Notes: generated by a model not told the origin, from the sequence alone. A DNA stretch of 64,000 nucleotides from Stenopsyche tienmushanensis (GCA_008973525.1 WACJ01000552.1:124001-188000); one strand, 5' to 3'; positions 10,621 to 23,910 are shown, counted from the stretch's first letter. Numbers and translations: made by a program.

Positions 10621-13600
10621 AGATTAGCGGTCAAATTATATATATAAATATTATCAATAGAAACGAATTCGGATGTCGTAATTCCGATCAGCCTAACATC
10701 CTCTCTCACGTATTAGTCTATCACTATAAACTAGTTTTGGCCTATTTTTCAAGGCAAACTTTAGACATCCAAATTAAATCTTTATCGTAATACCACATTG
10801 TGTGTTATAAAAGCGAGTTGATATTTAGCGCCATTTATATTTATATCAAACCGTATATTTTGAAAAGTGTTAAAGCCCCCGATGTGTATATTTATGTATT
10901 TGGCATATGATGTTTGTAATTTCAAATGAGTATAATATGCATATTGTTGAGGTTAAATATGAGTTAATGCCGTGTTTTAAAAGGTTAATAGGCAAAAAAC
11001 CAATCGAATTGGCGCTTGTAATTCTGTCGGATATTTGCATATATTTAGGAGTTTTCGTACTGGGAATTGTGTTATTAATTTAATCGACGTGTAGCATTTG
11101 GTGTTTTTGATCTTAGATTGATCGATAGTTCCAGGGGTGGTAGTATATTTATTATATTGGTATTATTTTTAATTTCAATTATGCTTGGTTATAATTTGGA
11201 ATGTATCGGAAGTTCGATTGGGAACATCTGCTGTCAGAATTTTTTCCACCTATTGCCATATTTGACTAATTATTTTAACTCGGAATCACTCATGGTCTGT
11301 TACACTCCACATTCCATGGATGGCGTCATTAATATCATATCACCGAATTCAATCCTTTTTTGCACTGTGACTACGACACATATTGACGTTGATAAACACA
11401 CAATTCAGTCTCTATTTAATTTATGTATCGAGATACAGCTATTTTTCATGGTTATCGAATGCGAAAAAAATGATCCATACGTACGAATATGGGCATCACC
11501 GATTGGGAAATGATGCCATTAAGCAATGATGTAGATTTTTTATTCGTAAATAGTAACTTGCATGTAACATGCATGATAGATGATAGAATGTGTAATATGA
11601 GAGGAAGAAAAAAAATAATCTCGGTACGGACGAGACATTCTCGTCTTAATAGATCGGTGAACTGTCGGGTCACGATTGGTTTTGATCATCGAGTCTCGGC
11701 ATTCACCGGAAAACGCTGCTTAACGCATCGTCGAACGTCCATTTTGCGATGCCATCAACATTAAAATCTTCCGTGTCCTTTTGCAGTCGAGAAGAATAGA
11801 TCTGTGTCTCGAGACGTTCGTTGCTCAAGATTAGAAAATAGAGCTCATTGTTGTAGATATGATCGCGAAGACCGCGCCGTGCTTCGACGATGATATGCTT
11901 CTTCATTAATAATCTAAAACAATAAGAGAGTAACTGTTATAATGTCTAATCGTTTATGTGAGGCAATAGCATTGTGTTGTAAGCTCAATAAACTCTATGA
12001 TTTGCATTAAATGCACAGTAATACTCATAATTAAAATAGTCCAAATCGAATAGATTTGCCGATAGTTATTTGAACGATTCGAAAGATTTGCAGACCTACA
12101 GAACGAACATAATATTAAGAATGCTTTCACCTCTTCCATATGTAGATTTATTAATCAGGATATGTATTAATAATTCAAATATAAGGTTTTTAATTATATT
12201 ATAATGCCATTTTGATCGCATTTAATTTACAAATATTTCATCCCAAATTGATTGAAATTATTCAAATTTTATATATGATAAATCTTATTTTGCCAACTAT
12301 TTTTGGACTATTATCATAAAAATTCTATATAAATAATTTTTAGCGTATCATCAGTTTTCTCATTCAGGTTTACTTGAAGCAAAAAATCAAAAAGATTTCG
12401 TTCTTATTATTGCTTCTTTTTATTTTTGTAGTAGTTTACTTGGCAACTTTTTCGCATTTCTGACGTCGAAATCTTTAGCAAATGTTCTCCTTGTTTTCTC
12501 CATCTAATTCTTCGGCTAAACAAAACATGAACTCCTTTCTAGATATTTTTTTATCTAGTGCACTCTTTGTATAATATCTACGTGTTTGTCGCTGCCAAAT
12601 CTAAAATATTGAAAAGAACTTGAAGGGGTCATTGGAAATTCCTTGCATTCACACTATATTTGTATGCAATCTGATCAACGACATCCACACCAAACATTGT
12701 TTTATTATAAAAAGTAATGATTTCCGAAACAAATTTGTGCAAATTTATCATGTTTGGTTCTGAAAAGATTTGATACAAGCAGAACGTATTTTTTTGCGTC
12801 TATAAATTATTCAAATATTTTACTTTGTCCCAGTGAAAAATAAATATTAATACTTTATTAAAATGAGTCAATCTTGTTTGCTTGAATAAGCTTAGGTTCG
12901 ATTGCCATCTATACATTTTTCAATTAAAAAATCAATTAAAGCTAACCATATCTGTATTGCGTATGGTTTAACCGAAATGATACAAAAAAAAAGATATTAG
13001 AAAACATGTTTAAATTCATGTATTTGGGAACACAAAGTCAAAAATATCGGTAATCAATAATAGTTAAATTAATACTATTATAAAGCTAAATGAGACAATG
13101 TTCGAACAGATTTAAAGTACCAATTGTAGTTTATTAATTTGAATCCGATCGAGTTTTATTTATGGCTCGAATGATGGCATCAAATCGATTGATTCAGATT
13201 TTATAGAATTGCTTTTTTCTTGGCGAAACATTTTCTTCTTTACGTATACAAAAATATATGTTGTCGTCCGATCACTTCCGTGACAATTTTTTTTGGATGA
13301 TTTTTTCCTAAGTTCTAGCGAAATTAGCTTTCGGGTCGATTTTGAACCCAAAGCCATACACAATGGATCGATCTTTTACTTTTGCTCACGTTCTTGCTAC
13401 AGTACGTGCCGTAAAAAAACAGTGTTTTTCTGTGCGCTTTGACAGACATGATTAATAGTTGTTTTTTCTTGCCTCGATGGCGTTTTGTCGTACAGCAGCT
13501 TTGAAATCCATCGGTTAATTTATACTTCATCCGATCCTATTTCGAATTCTCGAATATAATTCTAGAGATTTATACAGGACTTACGCTTAACGATTATGGA

Positions 13601-14979
13601 GATGAGAAGCATCTCTACATGATTATATTCGAGTGTTCTCTGCGTCTCCTTAAAAATAATTCTCCAACTCGAAAGGCTACCCTCACTGTTTGAAAGACAT
13701 TAAGTGTGAGATAATATCTATATGGTCCCTTTGGTTAGGCAGTATCGGATGCTGCGGCATTAAAAATCTCAAAAATAAATTATAAGCCGAGTCTCTGGGA
13801 AGAGGATACATAGCCACCGCCTCTCATCTCTCGCTCGCTCATCCATCGGGGGATATAATTCTATGACAGAGGCAAAAAAGACGTACAAAAAGACATTCGG
13901 TCTTGTAAAACGACATTTGTTATTAAAAAAAAGGAGACAGGAGTTAAGGGCATAAAATATCTGGTTCTACTCACAAATACGAATGTTAAACAGCCTTTGA
14001 AGCAATCACATACCCAACAACAGGTCGACTTGAATGAATTCAGCCGTAATGACTTAACATATATACCCTTCGAGTATTCATTTAATTAGTTATAAACCTA
14101 CATAAGATTCGGATCTTATTACGTTAGAATCGAATTATATGAAGATCCTACGGCATATTTTAAGTCTGAAAGAGTCTGAAAATCAAACATGGAAATATCA
14201 ATGTACCCTAATTGAAAGCTTTTATATTTACGCAATTAAATATTAGTTAAGTTTATATAAAAAAATTAGTTTTACTTAAATCAGTATTAACTTCTTCAAT
14301 TTTTTAAAAACAAAAATTGGTATACATCTTCTACAGTCAGAATTGTTAGCACTTTTTTGAATTTCCTAGTTGTAATTTCGATTGGCAGAAGATCATCGAA
14401 CAATTTTCTTAAAAGAATGGGGACGAAATAGAGGGGAAAATGGGAAAAAATTGGGACCCCTAATCAAAAAACCTAATAATGAAAATCAAAAGGAGCAGCA
14501 CTCAACAAAGCTAATGAGAAGTACATTAATTATTATTTTGGAATGATGATTGCCTATGAAAAAACTAAGATTTACTCAGGTCATAAGTTAGGTAGTACTG
14601 ATAGCCCATATCATAATAAATGGACAATATTCCATCAATAAGTGTTAGAAGAAGGTCTCATATCATGGATATTAGCTTTTATGATCCATATATCAGAAGT
14701 ATTTAAGAAGTCAAACAAATAACATTGGAGATGATCTCTGACAATAATAATTATGTAATATGATATTTAGAGACTTAGGATTGATATTTTAATTCAGATA
14801 TATGCAATATTTTCTATTCTTCAAAATGCTCTAAGAAATTTAGATAAACTAGGATCGATTAGAACTAATAATACTCACACTTATAAATGCTTTGTCAAAT
14901 AACTACAGGATGCAGTAAATTAATTGCTTGACAATATCAAGAAAATTGCATTACAATATGCATGCAATTTATATTTATC
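10621..14979. other. AT-rich intron-like DNA
   Basis: No gene can be supported in these 4.3 kb. A 131-codon plus frame at 11118-11513 starts with a hydrophobic stretch but is AT-rich throughout and overlaps other frames of similar length. Frames at 11452-11764, 11703-11906 and 13160-13530 conflict between strands. A somewhat GC-richer patch at 13560-13870 has no open frame. A pseudo-acceptor (TTTTCTCATTCAG|GTTTAC) at about 12366 has a poor donor. Confidence 0.55.
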
Positions 14980-15239
14980 GATCTTAAGAAAAGATTTATG
15001 AGGTAGTGGTTAATTATCAATGTATTTATATAATAATTTAATGCTTATTGCAAATTAATCACTTATAGTTAGTCATTTTCGAACGTATTAAACACCGCAG
15101 TATTTACTTTTCATTGAGATCAGAAATAATTATATTTCCATATTTTTGTGGATTCGGTTGAAATTTATTCCACAATCTGGATTTAAACGCAAAACTTCAT
15201 GATAATAGTCCAGGAACTAAACTATTTTTCTAATACTTA
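14980..15239 (-). mobile_element. SINE family A, diverged copy
   Basis: Read on the minus strand, the copy starts with a decayed tRNA-like head at 15185-15239. It continues through CCAGATTGTGGAAT and a segment near 15030-15060 that matches the TTGCAAATTAATCAC part of the 20.6-kb copy. It reaches the AAGATTTATGAGGTAGT part at about 14988. The 3' end with the AAGAAG tail is not clear. Sequence decay suggests an old insertion. Confidence 0.65.
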
Positions 15240-17780
15240 CATATATCTACGTATTATTGATGAGATTAAAATGGTTTCTCAGATCAATAGTAGATACAAT
15301 GCTCATCTTTGTTTAATGAAATGAATGACGAGCAGAATGTTATTCATGTCTTGTATTTTAACATACGATAATAAGTCATTTACTCACCACTAACGTGTTA
15401 ATGCATATTCATAACATGCATGCCAAATTTTAGCAATGCAACCTTAGGCGCATAACACGTCAACACATTTTCGACACTTTATTCTGTATGCAATTACAAA
15501 AACAGCGCATTACAATAATTAAATTGAAATTAAACACAAAGCGTTCGCTGGTAATACATTATTTTTTGTTGCGGCTCAAATATTTACAGCACACGATGAA
15601 TATGGGATTTAATTTGTATTATGGCATAAAAAGCGATCATAGTCACGAACTGCAGCTTTTTTGTTTGCGAATACAATGTAAATGCATTAAAAACGACCTT
15701 GTCATTCATCTTTTCAGTGCAATGTCAGTTTTAATCGATGTTTCTTTGACGTGTGAGTAATGTTTTATCGGAAATTAATAAAGTGCAATAAAGAAAAATC
15801 GTTTCGATTATGTACAGTGTGAATCGAAATCGTTCGATAAATCGAGTTTTCATCTGCAATAAAAAATGCATCGATATGTGCATTTATGGTGAATGCATCG
15901 CAATGGAGATCTCGATACACACTGTTTCAAAAATATTTAATTAATAGTTCAACGGTACAAGGCCGTAGCTGTATGTCAGTCCAAAAATGAAAAAAATGCG
16001 AATGATTGACCTGTGAACGATAAAAAAAATTCTTTACAGATACGTACTCCGTTTGGTAATGCGCAAACCGCACGGTGTTAAATTACTCAGTACGCAAATG
16101 AGCATGGATGAATGGACAGATTCTTGCGATCATCATCAAGTCTTGGCGTCCGACCAATTTGAAGATGAAGATAATGCTTGCTGAAATAATTCTTGAAAAA
16201 CTTGATATTATGATATGGAAATTTCGTATAAATACGGTACTATTATCAATTTTCAACGCCATTCTTATAGATAGTGATCTTCATAACATTGATATTTTTT
16301 ATGAAATTGATATGATTGCCTACAGCTTCAATCGATTTAAATATGAAAGCAGATAGAAATTCACAATATTCAAATATTGTAAATGTATTTTAGGGTGTTG
16401 ATATAGTAAGGATGACTAGGTGTTGGTATAGTAGATTAGTTGTGGAATTATGTGGAAGTAGACGCTGAAAAGCAATTAAATAGCACCGCATAAACATATT
16501 TTATCCCTAGACTAGTATTTTATGGGGATGGTTTATATCCGATAATGAATATGGCACCTTTATGGAATTTGCTCAATACTGGCAAGTCTAAAGCCCTTAA
16601 ATATTAGCTACACGCATTTAAAATATGCGTATCGTAAATGCACATTCGTAAATATTGAGGGAAGTCCGAATGCAAATAATACGTTTTAAATGATAATTTC
16701 GAAGTGTTTAACAAAATTTTCTCTCACAACCACCAATTATAATTTTTACTCATTAGCATGCTATCGTCGCAATTATCCTGTCAACGAATGGATAATTTAA
16801 TCACCAAATACGACCGAAACCCCCTAAGATCCGATGTTATAATTAGGACACGTGTTTGTTCAATATTATGTCCGTCATTTTTAAAAAGCATTTCGGCTTT
16901 TGAAATAAAACCGATGCGAAATGTTCGCAAACATTCGACACGCGAACGCAAGGAGTGAACTTTGGCGGTGTCCCTTTAGCAGGATGGCATCGAATATCAA
17001 CTGGTATTGTGGCCATCGTCAACGTTTAGACGTCGCAGCGAAAAAAAGGACAACGGTAGAAATTAAATATTGACATTATTATAATGAACATCCCCGATTG
17101 ACATCCGCGGCGCGGGATTTGCGACCGCGTATCGAGGATTATTAATATTCGATCGGCCCTTTGGATATCTGAAGAATTTTAACACTTGCATTAATGATCG
17201 AATAATACATCGGATGTTGGAGATAAGAGCGAATTTGCAAGATTCTTGGGATGGTTAATAACGTATGAAATTAATTAATATGGGATTCTCTCATTGAAAA
17301 CATCTATTTGGTCGCACATTTTGATCAGATTGTATGAATGTAATCGATATTATATTTTATGTGATGATTATTTATCAATGATCTTTTCCAATTATTTTGA
17401 ATTTACATCAATAATTTCCGATTTCATGTCCCAATTTAGAGTCGTGAGCAATGATATTTTATTTAGATCAATAGTTTATTTTATTTGGTACAAATCAACG
17501 TAATGGAAGTAAAAAATATATCCGCATTGAGTAGCACTTAATTTCCATTGAGACATTTTTCTTTTAAAGCAGCGATTCTTCCATTAAACCATTAATATGC
17601 GAAGATGATCGTTGACAGCTTTTATACGCCATGAAGCATAAGTCATTTTTTTCTCGAGACAATCAACAATACCAGATTATAAAGAATAATAATTTGAAGA
17701 ACTACTGCGTTAGAAGCATTTAACGATAATGACATGAGATGCCATTCATATACGTGTCACATGTATGTTAATGATAATGA
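15240..17780. other. AT-rich non-coding DNA with a mixed patch
   Basis: Open frames of 66-90 codons (15488-15760, 16108-16356, 16758-16958, 17294-17503) show no recognisable domains. The patch at 16950-17160 is GC-richer and may be regulatory. An imperfect inverted repeat around ACGTGTTAATG (about 15390) and CATAACACGT (about 15450) is seen. The SINE copy at 16386-16560 lies within this stretch. Confidence 0.5.
16386..16560 (+). mobile_element. SINE family A, internally deleted copy
   Basis: A head-like motif (AGGTGTTGGTATAGTAG) at about 16419-16435 is followed, after a large internal loss, by the family's 3' part. That part runs ATCCCTAGACTAG, then GGGGATGG, then CCGATAATGAATATGGCAC. The same order appears in other family A copies read on this strand. 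The B box is not recognisable. Confidence 0.6.
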
Positions 17781-18190
17781 TGTTGTCAGATTATCCAAGT
17801 GCGATGGGCCGGTTCTTCCAGTTCTGCGCGGGGTCACAACAACCCCATATAACCACAGTTATCATACAGTCGTCCACGGGGAACGCGCCGACTTAGTTTC
17901 ACTGTACGTCGTTTTGTACGGCGTCGTGACGCCCCGGTTAAACGATCGGCTCTGCTAACCGTGCGAAAAACGGGACCACAGCGTGATGTTTGATCACCTC
18001 GCGGCCGTACAGAATGGCCGTGCGAATCTCAGGATGTACGTGATTGTGGCTCCGTTAAGCGTTAAATTATAATAAACTTATTACGAAAAACACTCCGACA
18101 TTGTCCGTACGAAATAATACATCCTGACCTTCCGCGGGCGTTGGACAGGCCGCTGCCCTCTTGCATAACACCTCCTAACCCGGGCTCGTG
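17781..18190. other. CpG-containing GC-richer island
   Basis: A block with many CpGs and several short hairpin-capable repeats, for example CGGCC...GGCCG at 18001-18020 and repeated CGT-rich motifs at about 17905-17935. A 74-codon plus frame (17734-17958) has no domain. It may be a conserved regulatory element or an old element fragment. Confidence 0.4.
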
Positions 18191-19189
18191 TAGCTTTTTT
18201 TTAGACGAACCAATTTGTAATACTTCAGGCAACACGCGGTCTAAAGACCCTGATTGAACAGACTATAGAATAAATGGGACAAGGATCTCCGACCTTATAA
18301 AATCCTTTGATCAACTCGCTCATTCATTCATTTGATATACATTCACCCTCCGCTATTACCCTTAATAATAACTCAACGATAGCTTATTTAGTAATAATAC
18401 AATAATATTACAAATATTTATAAAAAAAAATTGTCATAAAAAGGTTTTTGGATTTGAACAAATCAAATCTAATATCATAAACGGATCGAAGATTTTTTAA
18501 AGTCAAACTTTTATAGCGCAGTATCAAAGATATATGATGAGCATGTCCCATACATGGCATAAAGCCACTACTACACCAGTAGCAAGATCTATTTTATTAT
18601 ATATTACACAACTCACAAAGTATTTTTTTAGCTAACAACTTTCATTTAAAATCATCTTTTTCTAAGAGCCAAAAATATTCAAATTTATCGCGCAAGGCTT
18701 TCACGCGATATTTTGTAATAAACATCACACATACTCAATTCAATAATTGATAATACGATACCTGATGTATTATTTTCCATTTCTGTTTCTATCGTAGGTG
18801 TCATCCATATCCTATTTATATCAAGATTTTATAGAATTTCCTATAAAATTTATAAATATATACAAATATAATATATGTTAATAATATAGTATACAGGATT
18901 CTCGACTATGATTATTTTAAAGGTGAAAGCTACCTGTAATTATTTAAATATATTCCATTTGAGCTATTTCAAATGTCTTGTAGAAAAAATTAGAGAATTA
19001 AATAAGCCTTGGAATCGCTTCAGAAAAATAACAATTTTTACGATTTTCAATATATTTGAGATTGAATAAATATTTAGGCACAGTATTTAAGTAATTCAAT
19101 AATGAAGAATATCCATACTGAGAGCTCGAACAAAAGCGAATTATAAATGATAAAATATTCCAAAATTAACAATGAAACTCGTGTTTTTT
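18191..19189. other. AT-rich non-coding DNA
   Basis: No gene is seen. A short stretch at about 18745-18800 (ATTTTCCATTTCTG...) resembles 56570-56610, so it is probably a fragment of a dispersed repeat not otherwise defined here. Confidence 0.5.
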
Positions 19190-20060
19190 CCATAGTCAAG
19201 TTCCTCGTCTCCGTTTTGGACGTTGGATCGAAACGCATCGAGCTGCAGCTTCGCCCTAAAAAGTTGAGAGGACAAAAATGGTCCGGACGATGATGCCGCA
19301 AAAATCTTGCGGTGGGCCGCGCATTGCACAAACCTGCTTTAACCCAAAGACACAAATAGAACCCTCACCACCCGTGGAAGCATTATTTTATTGCGTTTTA
19401 ATCTAAGAGAAGATTGCTCTCCCCGACGGCGCGATCTTCGGAATGCGAGAAAAAATCCGAGCGCTTCCGCCGTACACTTGATAAATTCGATGTTGAATTT
19501 ATACCGGTGCTCGTATAATGTGATTTTAAATGGTGCAGACTCACTCTTCTGATCACCCTGTAGGCCTCATTTCGCTCCGCCGCCGTTGAAACTGTGACGA
19601 ATTTAAAGTCCGTTGTGTGAAGTGTTCCCCGGCGCTTTTTTTCTTCATTTTCATATTATAATTTTTGAATGTTTTTTTTCCATCGTCCGTTGCGTTAACC
19701 TCCGAGTGCTGGCTCCTTTATCGTCGCGTTGGCCGCGCTAGTCACTGGCTTTTTTGTCGATTGTATTATTGTTGGCTTTGTGAGCGACCAGCTCTGCCCA
19801 CATAGCCGGGATGTGCGCGTCAATGGCTCCTTCAAAAGGCCACTCTCGAGGCAGCTCCGTGCTTTTCATTATTCTTCTTCGTGGTGCTCAGGTCGGGTCC
19901 CGCCAAGGGAGGACCTTCTCGAGGGCCGCACGTCACTCCACCAGGAGTGCATATTTGGTATTCAATCACTGTGCCCCGCGTTCAATTGGACGCTATAAAT
20001 CAAGAGGGCACTCTTCGCCGATGCAACAAAGCGATGACAGCAACACCTGAGGCGTGACTC
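19190..20060 (+). other. Long CpG-rich island, possible alternative promoter or first exon
   Basis: This is the longest CpG-rich block in the window. It contains T-rich tracts at 19636-19680 and, on the plus strand, two overlapping frames. One (about 19705-19998, no upstream ATG) encodes a hydrophobic stretch resembling a membrane segment, interrupted by a possible donor GTGAGC. The other starts at ATG 19811 (19826 is a second in-frame ATG) and has a hydrophobic core SSVLFIILL near its start, then a basic, Ser/Arg-rich part to 20050. Neither matches a family I know. The block may be an alternative first exon or conserved regulatory DNA. Confidence 0.4.
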
Positions 20061-20555
20061 CAAATTGTCAATTTTCAAAGCAAATGACTGATCATCGTAT
20101 TTACATACGCTTTCAGCCGCTTTTCTAGTGAATGCTGTGCGACATCGTTGTGAAATGTGCTTATCTGCTTTACCTCAAAAGCTTCAAGGCGAAATGAGAT
20201 CAAATAAATCAAGGATGAGCGTAAAAAGCGCCTCACAACTCACCGTATCTAAAAAAAAGTTCTCATAAAACCAAAACAATATGTGTGATTGTAGAGAAAT
20301 ACCAATGAATCAGCGTTTGACATCTCACTAGCCAAGAAAAGTTAAGCTCGACTTTTAAGTCTATTGCACTCGTTGAAAATCCGTGACTCGCAAACAATCC
20401 ATTGACTATTTAGAATTACATTTAAATTTAAATAGGCCTGCATGCATTTAATGCAATATAAATTTTCTATGTAACAACAAACCAATTATGCTCCTACATT
20501 AAACCATTTCTTATTTTCTTTAATTAAAGTCCTTATGATATCCATCAAAACATGA
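20061..20555. other. AT-rich non-coding DNA
   Basis: Nothing distinct is seen between the CpG-rich island and the SINE copy that begins at 20556. Confidence 0.6.
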
Positions 20556-20925
20556 ATCTTAATATGCCATATCCGATATCGGACATAGGGGATCTTCTTA
20601 GGAGATCTTATTATGGAAAAGATTTAATGTGGTAGTTTTCTATTACCTCCCACATGCGGTAAGATAAGATTATTTGGAAAAGTAGGAGAGGAGAGAATCT
20701 ATGAGTGAGTAGCGAAATTATCATTATGTATAAATGATAATTTAATTATTGTTGCAAATTCAATCAATCACTCACAAATCAGCGTAAACCTGGATTAAAA
20801 CGATCGATTATAAATATTAATATTTCTGATTTCTCAAATTTATTGGCACGGTAAAAAAAATCCAAAATCTTGATTTGAACCCGATCCTTTATAATACGAG
20901 TCCAGGATCTAAGCCAAGTTTCAAG
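20556..20925 (-). mobile_element. SINE family A, near full-length copy
   Basis: On the minus strand it starts with the tRNA-like head. GGCTTAGATCCTGGACTCG precedes a B box, GGGTTCAAATC, that fits the RNA polymerase III consensus GGTTCRANNCC. Next come the AATATTAATATTT core and a middle segment of about 190 bp that is absent from the 23.7-kb copy. The 3' part ends ATATGGCATATTAAG. The first bases of the head, including the A box, are partly lost. It shows that family A has a longer form. Confidence 0.8.
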
Positions 20926-21049
20926 CAATCTTATCAGATGTTTCATTATATTCTTCTTATTTTAAATGAATTTCAGCTTTCATGCATATTGAATAAAATA
21001 AAGCATATTTATTGTAAATTAGTTAGCATATGAAATATAATTTGTCATT

Positions 21050-21140
21050 GTTAATTTTTAAAAAAATTTTCAGCCTACCAATAAATTCAATACATCATAA
21101 ATATTGATATTTTCGATAGATCATCACAATCCCCGATTAA
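21050..21140 (+). mobile_element. Possible SINE family A fragment
   Basis: TTTTCAGCCTACCAATAAATT followed by ATATTGATATTTTCGAT parallels the TTTTCACTTTACCAACAAAT and ATATTAATATTTCTGAT order of the 10.5-kb copy. Strongly diverged and uncertain. Confidence 0.35.
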
Positions 21141-22528
21141 TAAAGGCATCCTAAACTGCCTATGATTGACTAAATTTCCAACAATTATTATAATATCTAA
21201 TTTTTTATATAAAATAGTTTTATCTTGGCTTGAATCATCGCATGAAAAATTATCTAAATGGAAGTTGCATATAGAAATCGCCTAACCGATAACGCATATG
21301 GCATTTAAGAAGAAGGTATTTATTAAATGTGCCTTAAAATATAATATTTATAACATGCTGTAGAATAACTAAGAATGTTTATTGGATTGAACCGCTTTTA
21401 AATTCTTACATAAGGTGCAATATTTTGCATGCAAACATAATAATTGTATCATCAAATAGAATCAGTTCAGTCTGATTAACATTTTTTTAAAGAATATTAG
21501 TAAGATTTGTAAATCGATCATGTGGCCACATTTGACTTCAAAAGCTTCAACAGGCGACATTGTTACACCTTGTCCGATACTTTATAGCATTTCACATTAA
21601 TGTATATATTCATAAATGATAATTACGTTTATTACAGTTATTACGGGTTTGATTGAAGCCGTCTAAATACAAGATGTATCTGCCGTAATTAGAATCAACG
21701 TAAACATGTGTCATCTCCGCTTATACCGTTTTGTCCGGGCCCGCAACTGACGTTGGATCATTAATAAATTATTTTCAACTTGATTGACTTGTCATTATTA
21801 TGTAAATCTTGTGCGAATGTCCATTCGTGTCACTTGCGATCAATGTCAGTGTCACTTGATCGCGTTGTCTCTTTACATCTCGACAGATTAGGTCAAGATC
21901 ATATTATAAGTGCTCAGCTTCGGGTTACTATCATCTTCATCGATGTTTAATTATTTTCAGAGGAAAATATTCTCGATCGATAATTCTTCTTTAATACCAT
22001 TCGACACTTATGACTATTACCATGCTAATAGGCTATGTAAGCATTGGCAGTCGAACGACAAATTTGATCCGTATTTTCAACGTAAATTGTTTTAAAATTG
22101 AGAAATTTACGATTTATGTTGGACCGAGAGTGGACATTTGCTCATATAGCATAAAACTATATATATTTTGTCCAGACGTACAGGAAAAAATGTGTTCTTG
22201 TCAATAGAAAAATTATTTATATCCGAACAAAGATCGTATGTTTGAAGCTCAAATGTAAAAATATTCAACAAACTCAAACATCGCGTCGTGATTTATTACA
22301 GAAAATCTTAATACATTACATCTTCCTCGCTGGATACACTGCATACGTTGCTAATCGAGATTATACGATTATCCACTGCGAGTAAGCAGTATTTTTTTCT
22401 TATACATGTCGTTTTTCGATATTGAAAAAAAATATGAAAAAGTACGGCTCGTTTGAGGTCGGTGCTTTTTTCTTCTTATACATTTGTCGTAAGTAAGAGA
22501 CGCCCAAGCCACACACATTGATCCAGTA

Positions 22529-22568
22529 TACAAGTCGCCCCGAGGACATAAAGTATAGGTGACTTGTA
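22529..22568. other. 11-bp hairpin
   Basis: TACAAGTCGCC (22529-22539) pairs with GGTGACTTGTA (22558-22568), with one G-U pair if transcribed from the plus strand and an 18-base loop. The stem is perfect otherwise. Too short for a typical microRNA precursor. Confidence 0.65.
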
Positions 22569-22753
22569 AGATTTGTCATTCTAGAGAGGATCGGTCATGC
22601 CTTCGTGTAAATTAACATAAAATGTGTACCAGGGCACTTTATATCGAACGTTTGTACGAACGAAGACTGACTAGTGAATCTTCGGGTGTGCCTACATAAT
22701 GATTACACTTTGAAAAACATCAATAATCCAATCAAATCTGCATCCTAAATATA

Positions 22754-22769
22754 ATATATATATATATAT
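22754..22769. repeat. (AT)8 microsatellite
   Basis: An uninterrupted AT alternation within an AT-rich stretch. Confidence 0.9.
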
Positions 22770-23144
22770 TAAAAAAAATATTATGGTTAGAAATCAATTA
22801 TTTCCGGTTAAGGGTAGACAACCTGTTCAGCCATTCAAATAATTAATCTACGCATTGAGTTATGGATATCTAAATTTCATTATCTCGTACAAATGATGTA
22901 GTGTTTTCCCATGTTTTTGATTAGGTACATTGTTTCGGTTGTCTGATTTTATCCCTTGAAATTGTATTAAAATGGCCGAATATAATATATTTGGGGTTAA
23001 TTGGGAATATAACTCATATTTAAATCAAAGATCAAGTAGATGGCTTTTACTGAAAATCTGACGTTGATCATATTTTTTTAATATGTAGCTTTAATTTAAT
23101 AGAAATCTTGCGCAATTCAATTAGTAGATAAGATACATGAAGAT

Positions 23145-23275
23145 GATAATATGATCTACTTTGTCATATTTGTCATCGGATGTAAGCGATTTCCATAAGA
23201 GGCTTTTAAAAGAAAAAAAAGATAATGTTGAGGTCTTCCATAATATGGCATAATATTAAGAAGACTTAATTAGTC
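23145..23275. mobile_element. Two opposed SINE family A tail fragments
   Basis: At 23150-23212, TTTGTCATCGGATGTAAGCGATTTCCATAAGAG-like sequence matches the family's 3' part in minus orientation. At 23225-23270, CCATAATATGGCATAATATTAAGAAGAC matches the plus-orientation end. Together they form a tail-to-tail arrangement. Both are short and diverged. Confidence 0.45.
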
Positions 23276-23706
23276 GTCTAAATATTTGATTTTGCACAAT
23301 CAAAAAATCAAGACAAACTAAGAATCGAAGGCAATCTGTCGGAAATATTTTCTTATATAGTAAAATCCAGGACTATGAACCGTTATTTTAGTTCATTTCG
23401 GTTTTTCTTCTGGTTCCAACGTAGTTCCAAACAATTAGCGATTTTACTGTATCGGTTTTTGGTTCAGTTTCGGTTTGAAAACCTGATTTTTTTAATGGAA
23501 ATTTTACATATCATACATTTACATATATTCATATTTTACGTTTATAATTTTAATGTCAATTTTATGTCCGTTGATGATCAATTTTTATTGATGTATATTA
23601 CTATGATTCTTATACCAATGATTATATATTGCATCTCACAAGTTGATTTTAAAGACTATAGTAAGAAACAATCTTACTATATCATTTATAGCAATTGCCA
23701 GTAATA

Positions 23707-23718
23707 CACATTTATTAT
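23707..23718. repeat. Target-site duplication, left copy
   Basis: CACATTTATTAT, identical to 23911-23922 on the other side of the SINE. Perfect flanking direct repeats are the usual mark of LINE-driven insertion. Confidence 0.9.
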
Positions 23719-23910
23719 CTTCTTCTTAACGTGCCATATTCGATGTTGGACGTAGACGATCTCCATAGGAAATCTTACTAGGGAAGAAATATTAATATTT
23801 CCGATCTCCCAAATTTGTTGGTACGGGGAAAATATTTTCCACAATCTGAATTTGAATCCGAACCTTTATAATATGAGTCCAGGATCTAAGCCACTATACC
23901 AACACTTGGT
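23719..23910 (-). mobile_element. SINE family A, short form with intact target-site duplication
   Basis: Read on the minus strand, this 192-bp element begins ACCAAGTGTTGGTATAGTGG. The A-box-like TGGTATAGTGG is followed about 45 bases later by the B-box region GGTTCGGATTCAAATTC, so the head derives from a tRNA. The body contains GGAGATCGGAAATATTAATA and then joins the 3' part, which ends GGCACGTTAAGAAGAAGA. It lacks about 190 bp present in the copy at 20556-20925. Identical 12-bp repeats flank it exactly. It was probably transcribed by RNA polymerase III and mobilised by a LINE, which is not present in the window. This is the best-preserved copy. Confidence 0.92.

Larger units (their letters stand above)
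20926..23706. other. AT-rich intron-like DNA
   Basis: No gene can be supported. Diverged family A fragments are likely at 21050-21140 (plus) and 23145-23275. A plus frame of 109 codons (23375-23704) is rich in Phe, Tyr and Ile and looks like chance. A hairpin lies at 22529-22568 and a TA microsatellite at 22754-22769. Confidence 0.55.

Noticed and set aside
11118..11513. 131-codon plus-strand frame with a hydrophobic start
   Set aside because: At this composition about one stop per 13 codons is expected, so a frame of this length should turn up by chance with probability well above a few percent in 128 kb of both-strand sequence. It is AT-rich at all positions and shows no domain.
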